Part shown: positions 62,333 to 64,000 of the stretch, piece after piece
Layout of the letters: every line of letters starts with the position of its first letter
How positions within the stretch are numbered: the stretch's first letter is position 1
Source: Pseudarthrobacter sp. W1I19
Lineage (GTDB): Bacteria; Actinomycetota; Actinomycetes; Actinomycetales; Micrococcaceae
Reading direction: 5' to 3'
Assembly: GCF_030817835.1 (NCBI RefSeq)
Contig: NZ_JAUSZR010000001.1
Span: forward strand, 3,596,001-3,660,000
DNA: 64,000 bases
Made by a program: the position numbers and the translations under genes
Notes under the pieces: generated by a model
Database searches by the model: none
Told to the model about the DNA's origin: nothing
Seen by the model: the letters and a program-made list of their open reading frames with translations, nothing else

Positions 62333-62995
62333 GTGCGTAAGGTTTTTCAGGAAGAGCTCACCCAGGTTGGTGACCAGCTGGTGGAGATCTCCCGGCTGGT
62401 CAGCGAAGCGATGGCGAAGGCCGCCACCTCGTTCCAGGTGGCAGATGTGGATCTTGCCCAGGATGTGATCGCTGCGGATGCCCGCATCGACTTCCTGCAG
62501 AACAGCCTGGATGAACGGGCCATCGACATCCTGGCGCTGCAGGGCCCTGTCGCCAGCGACCTGCGGATGATCGTGGGATCCCTGCGGATGAGCGCGTCGT
62601 TGGAGCGCATGGGTGACCTCGCCCGGCACATCGCCCAGCTGGCCCGTCTCCGGTTCCCCTCAATCGTTATTCCGGAATCCATGACGGCGACGTTTAAGAG
62701 CATGGCGGTCCTGGACCAGGAGATTGCGGACAAGCTCACCGTTCTGCTGGAGACCCGCGACCTTGAGGTGGCCCGGGACATCCTGAAGGCCAACACCACC
62801 ATCAATGATCTGCACCTGAGCGTCTTTAAAGCCATCGCGGCTCCTGAATGGGCCGGGAGCCCGGCCACTACCGTGGACGTTGCATTGGCCAGCCGGTACT
62901 TCGAGCGCTTCGCGGACCATGGAGTCTCCGTTGCGCAGAAGGTCACCTACCTGGTGACCGGCGCCTGGCAGCCGAACGCCACCGAACACAGCTGA
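62333..62995 (+). CDS. phoU: Phosphate signalling protein PhoU
   Basis: A 220-aa all-helical PhoU protein with two three-helix repeats. The metal-binding motifs are ERMGDLARHIAQLA (about 89-102) and RYFERFADHGVSVAQKV near the C-terminus. It dampens SenX3-RegX3 signalling in response to phosphate and the Pst transporter. The GTG at 62333 (VRKVFQEEL, the usual N-terminus) has AAAGGA 7 nt upstream. The pst transporter genes are not in the window. Confidence 0.95.
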   Translation: MRKVFQEELTQVGDQLVEISRLVSEAMAKAATSFQVADVDLAQDVIAADARIDFLQNSLDERAIDILALQGPVASDLRMIVGSLRMSASLERMGDLARHIAQLARLRFPSIVIPESMTATFKSMAVLDQEIADKLTVLLETRDLEVARDILKANTTINDLHLSVFKAIAAPEWAGSPATTVDVALASRYFERFADHGVSVAQKVTYLVTGAWQPNATEHS

Positions 62996-63016
62996 CCGTT
63001 CGAGACCTTGGAGCAG

Positions 63017-63059
63017 ACGACGGCGGGCTGGTCACTTTCTGTGACCAGCCCGCCGTCGT
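63017..63059. terminator. Bidirectional terminator between phoU and gpmA
   Basis: Perfect 19-bp stem ACGACGGCGGGCTGGTCAC / GTGACCAGCCCGCCGTCGT with a 5-nt loop, between convergent genes. T-rich sequence (TTCTACTTTATTTC) follows on the plus side. Confidence 0.88.
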
Positions 63060-63069
63060 ACGTTCTACT

Positions 63070-63816
63070 TTATTTCTTACCCTGGTTGGCGACGGCGAGG
63101 ATGGCCTCTTCCGCAGCCGCGGGGTCGAGGTAGGTGCCGCCGCGCTTGATCGGCTGGAAGTCTTCATCAAGGTCGTAGACCAGCGGGATGCCGGTGGGGA
63201 TGTTCAGGCCCGCGATGGCTTCGTCGCTGATGCCGTCCAGGTGCTTGACCAGTGCGCGCAGCGAGTTGCCGTGGGCAGTCACCAGCACGGTCTTGCCGCT
63301 CTTCAGGTCGTCCTTGATGTCCGATTCCCAGTACGGCAGCAGGCGGACCAGGACGTCCTTCAGGCATTCGGTGCGCGGCAGGGCGTCACCGAGGTCTGCG
63401 TAGCGGGGGTCGCGGGCCTGGGAGAACTCGGAATTGTCGTCCAGGGGCGGCGGCGGGGTGTCGTAGGAACGGCGCCACTCCATGAACTGCTCTTCGCCGT
63501 ACTCGGCCAGGGTCTGGGCCTTGTCCTTGCCCTGCAGTGCACCATAGTGGCGTTCGTTCAGGCGCCAGTCGCGCTTGACCGGGATCCAGCCGCGGTCAGC
63601 CTTGTCCAGGGCAATGTTGGCGGTGTTGATGGCGCGCTTCAACAGGGAGGTGTAAAGGATGTCCGGGAGAACATCGTTCTCAACCAGGAGCTCCCCGCCC
63701 CGTGCTGCTTCCGTGCGGCCCTGGTCGTTGAGGTCTACGTCCACCCAGCCGGTGAACAGGTTCTTGGCGTTCCATTCGCTGTGGCCGTGGCGCAGCAGAA
63801 TCAGCTTGTAAGTCAT
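63070..63816 (-). CDS. gpmA: 2,3-bisphosphoglycerate-dependent phosphoglycerate mutase
   Basis: A 248-aa glycolytic mutase. The phosphohistidine motif is [12 protein letters not shown] (H10 from MTYK), followed by [25 protein letters not shown] and [17 protein letters not shown], all dPGM signatures. The ATG at 63816 gives the usual length and has AGGA 8 nt upstream; an ATG at 63825 is less likely. In Mycobacterium the same gene neighbours senX3-regX3. Confidence 0.97.
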   Translation of the reverse strand: MTYKLILLRHGHSEWNAKNLFTGWVDVDLNDQGRTEAARGGELLVENDVLPDILYTSLLKRAINTANIALDKADRGWIPVKRDWRLNERHYGALQGKDKAQTLAEYGEEQFMEWRRSYDTPPPPLDDNSEFSQARDPRYADLGDALPRTECLKDVLVRLLPYWESDIKDDLKSGKTVLVTAHGNSLRALVKHLDGISDEAIAGLNIPTGIPLVYDLDEDFQPIKRGGTYLDPAAAEEAILAVANQGKK

Positions 63817-63932
63817 GATTTTCATCCTAGCCGAGCGCCGCTGCCGCCCGCCCAGCGTTACAGGCGGCGCCCCTCCAGCGTTACGAAGGAGCCGGCAGCG
63901 GACGATTATGCCCGCAACGATAAAGTGGGCCG

Positions 63933-64000
63933 GTGGTGCAAAAAGCTGAACGGGTGGCCGCCCCGCAGATAACCGGCAGGAAGCCCAACGGCCGGCAGGG
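63933..64000 (+). CDS. Possible start of an unrecognised gene, cut by the window edge
   Basis: An open frame starting GTGGTG reads [20 protein letters not shown] and runs off the end. TAAAGT (63921-63926) lies 6 nt upstream and could be a -10 box of a leaderless transcript. There is no Shine-Dalgarno sequence. Too short to assign. Confidence 0.3.
   Translation, partial: MVQKAERVAAPQITGRKPNGRQ

Overview
The window is high-GC DNA from an actinobacterium of the Micrococcaceae, most like Arthrobacter/Pseudarthrobacter. This is inferred from the gene content: CarD, a DUF4193 zinc-ribbon protein, a SenX3-RegX3 phosphate system, the GlgE pathway, two Fem-type peptidyltransferases, an rRNA operon with a long (about 3.1 kb) 23S and no spacer tRNAs, and frequent GTG/TTG starts. 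No plasmid, phage, insertion sequence or CRISPR array is visible; this reads as ordinary chromosome.

Layout. 1-5.3 kb: end of a siderophore reductase, a ThrE-type exporter, a tandem pair of FemABX peptidyltransferases and a TspO/MBR protein. 5.3-12 kb: a minus-strand glycine-catabolic operon gcvP-gcvT-gcvH-sdaA behind a tandem glycine riboswitch. 12-14.8 kb: a divergent TetR/MFS drug-exporter pair sharing a 28-bp perfect palindromic operator, then dps. 15-18.7 kb: a tightly coupled agmatine operon (N-carbamoylputrescine amidase, agmatine deiminase, amino acid/polyamine permease). 18.7-23 kb: a secreted AMIN-like protein, DUF4193, an FAD oxidase, tRNA-Thr(TGT) and a membrane-anchored DsbA. 23-32.6 kb: otsA-otsB, a MalK/SugC-type ABC ATPase, a DUF4032 kinase-like protein, a GlcD-type oxidase, and a GH13 alpha-glucosidase with its LacI regulator. 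33-39.5 kb: one rrn operon (16S-23S-5S) on the minus strand, with two promoters and RNase III processing stalks. 39.5-54.8 kb: glucan/trehalose block: glgE-treS-(maltokinase-glgB fusion) on minus, divergent glgP, a TPP enzyme, and glgX with a barnase-like RNase and barstar. 54.8-64 kb: rlmB, cysS, ispF, ispD, carD, a lipoprotein, regX3-senX3, phoU and gpmA.

How it fits together. Trehalose can be made from UDP-glucose plus glucose-6-P (OtsA/OtsB) or interconverted with maltose (TreS). Maltose can be phosphorylated by the maltokinase domain, polymerised by GlgE and branched by the fused GlgB. Glucan is mobilised by GlgP and GlgX. The alpha-glucosidase and the orphan sugar ATPase fit uptake and use of external alpha-glucosides. 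The glycine operon would turn excess glycine into one-carbon units, and serine into pyruvate.

The most unusual non-coding structure is an inverted array of four plus four degenerate units at 32-33 bp periodicity (33186-33448), just downstream of the rrn terminator. Other items worth attention are the maltokinase-GlgB fusion with an internal ribosome-binding site, the TetR operator/promoter that implies a leaderless transcript, the glgX-linked RNase/barstar pair, and a dispersed 20-30 bp repeat that supplies the C-terminus of GcvP.
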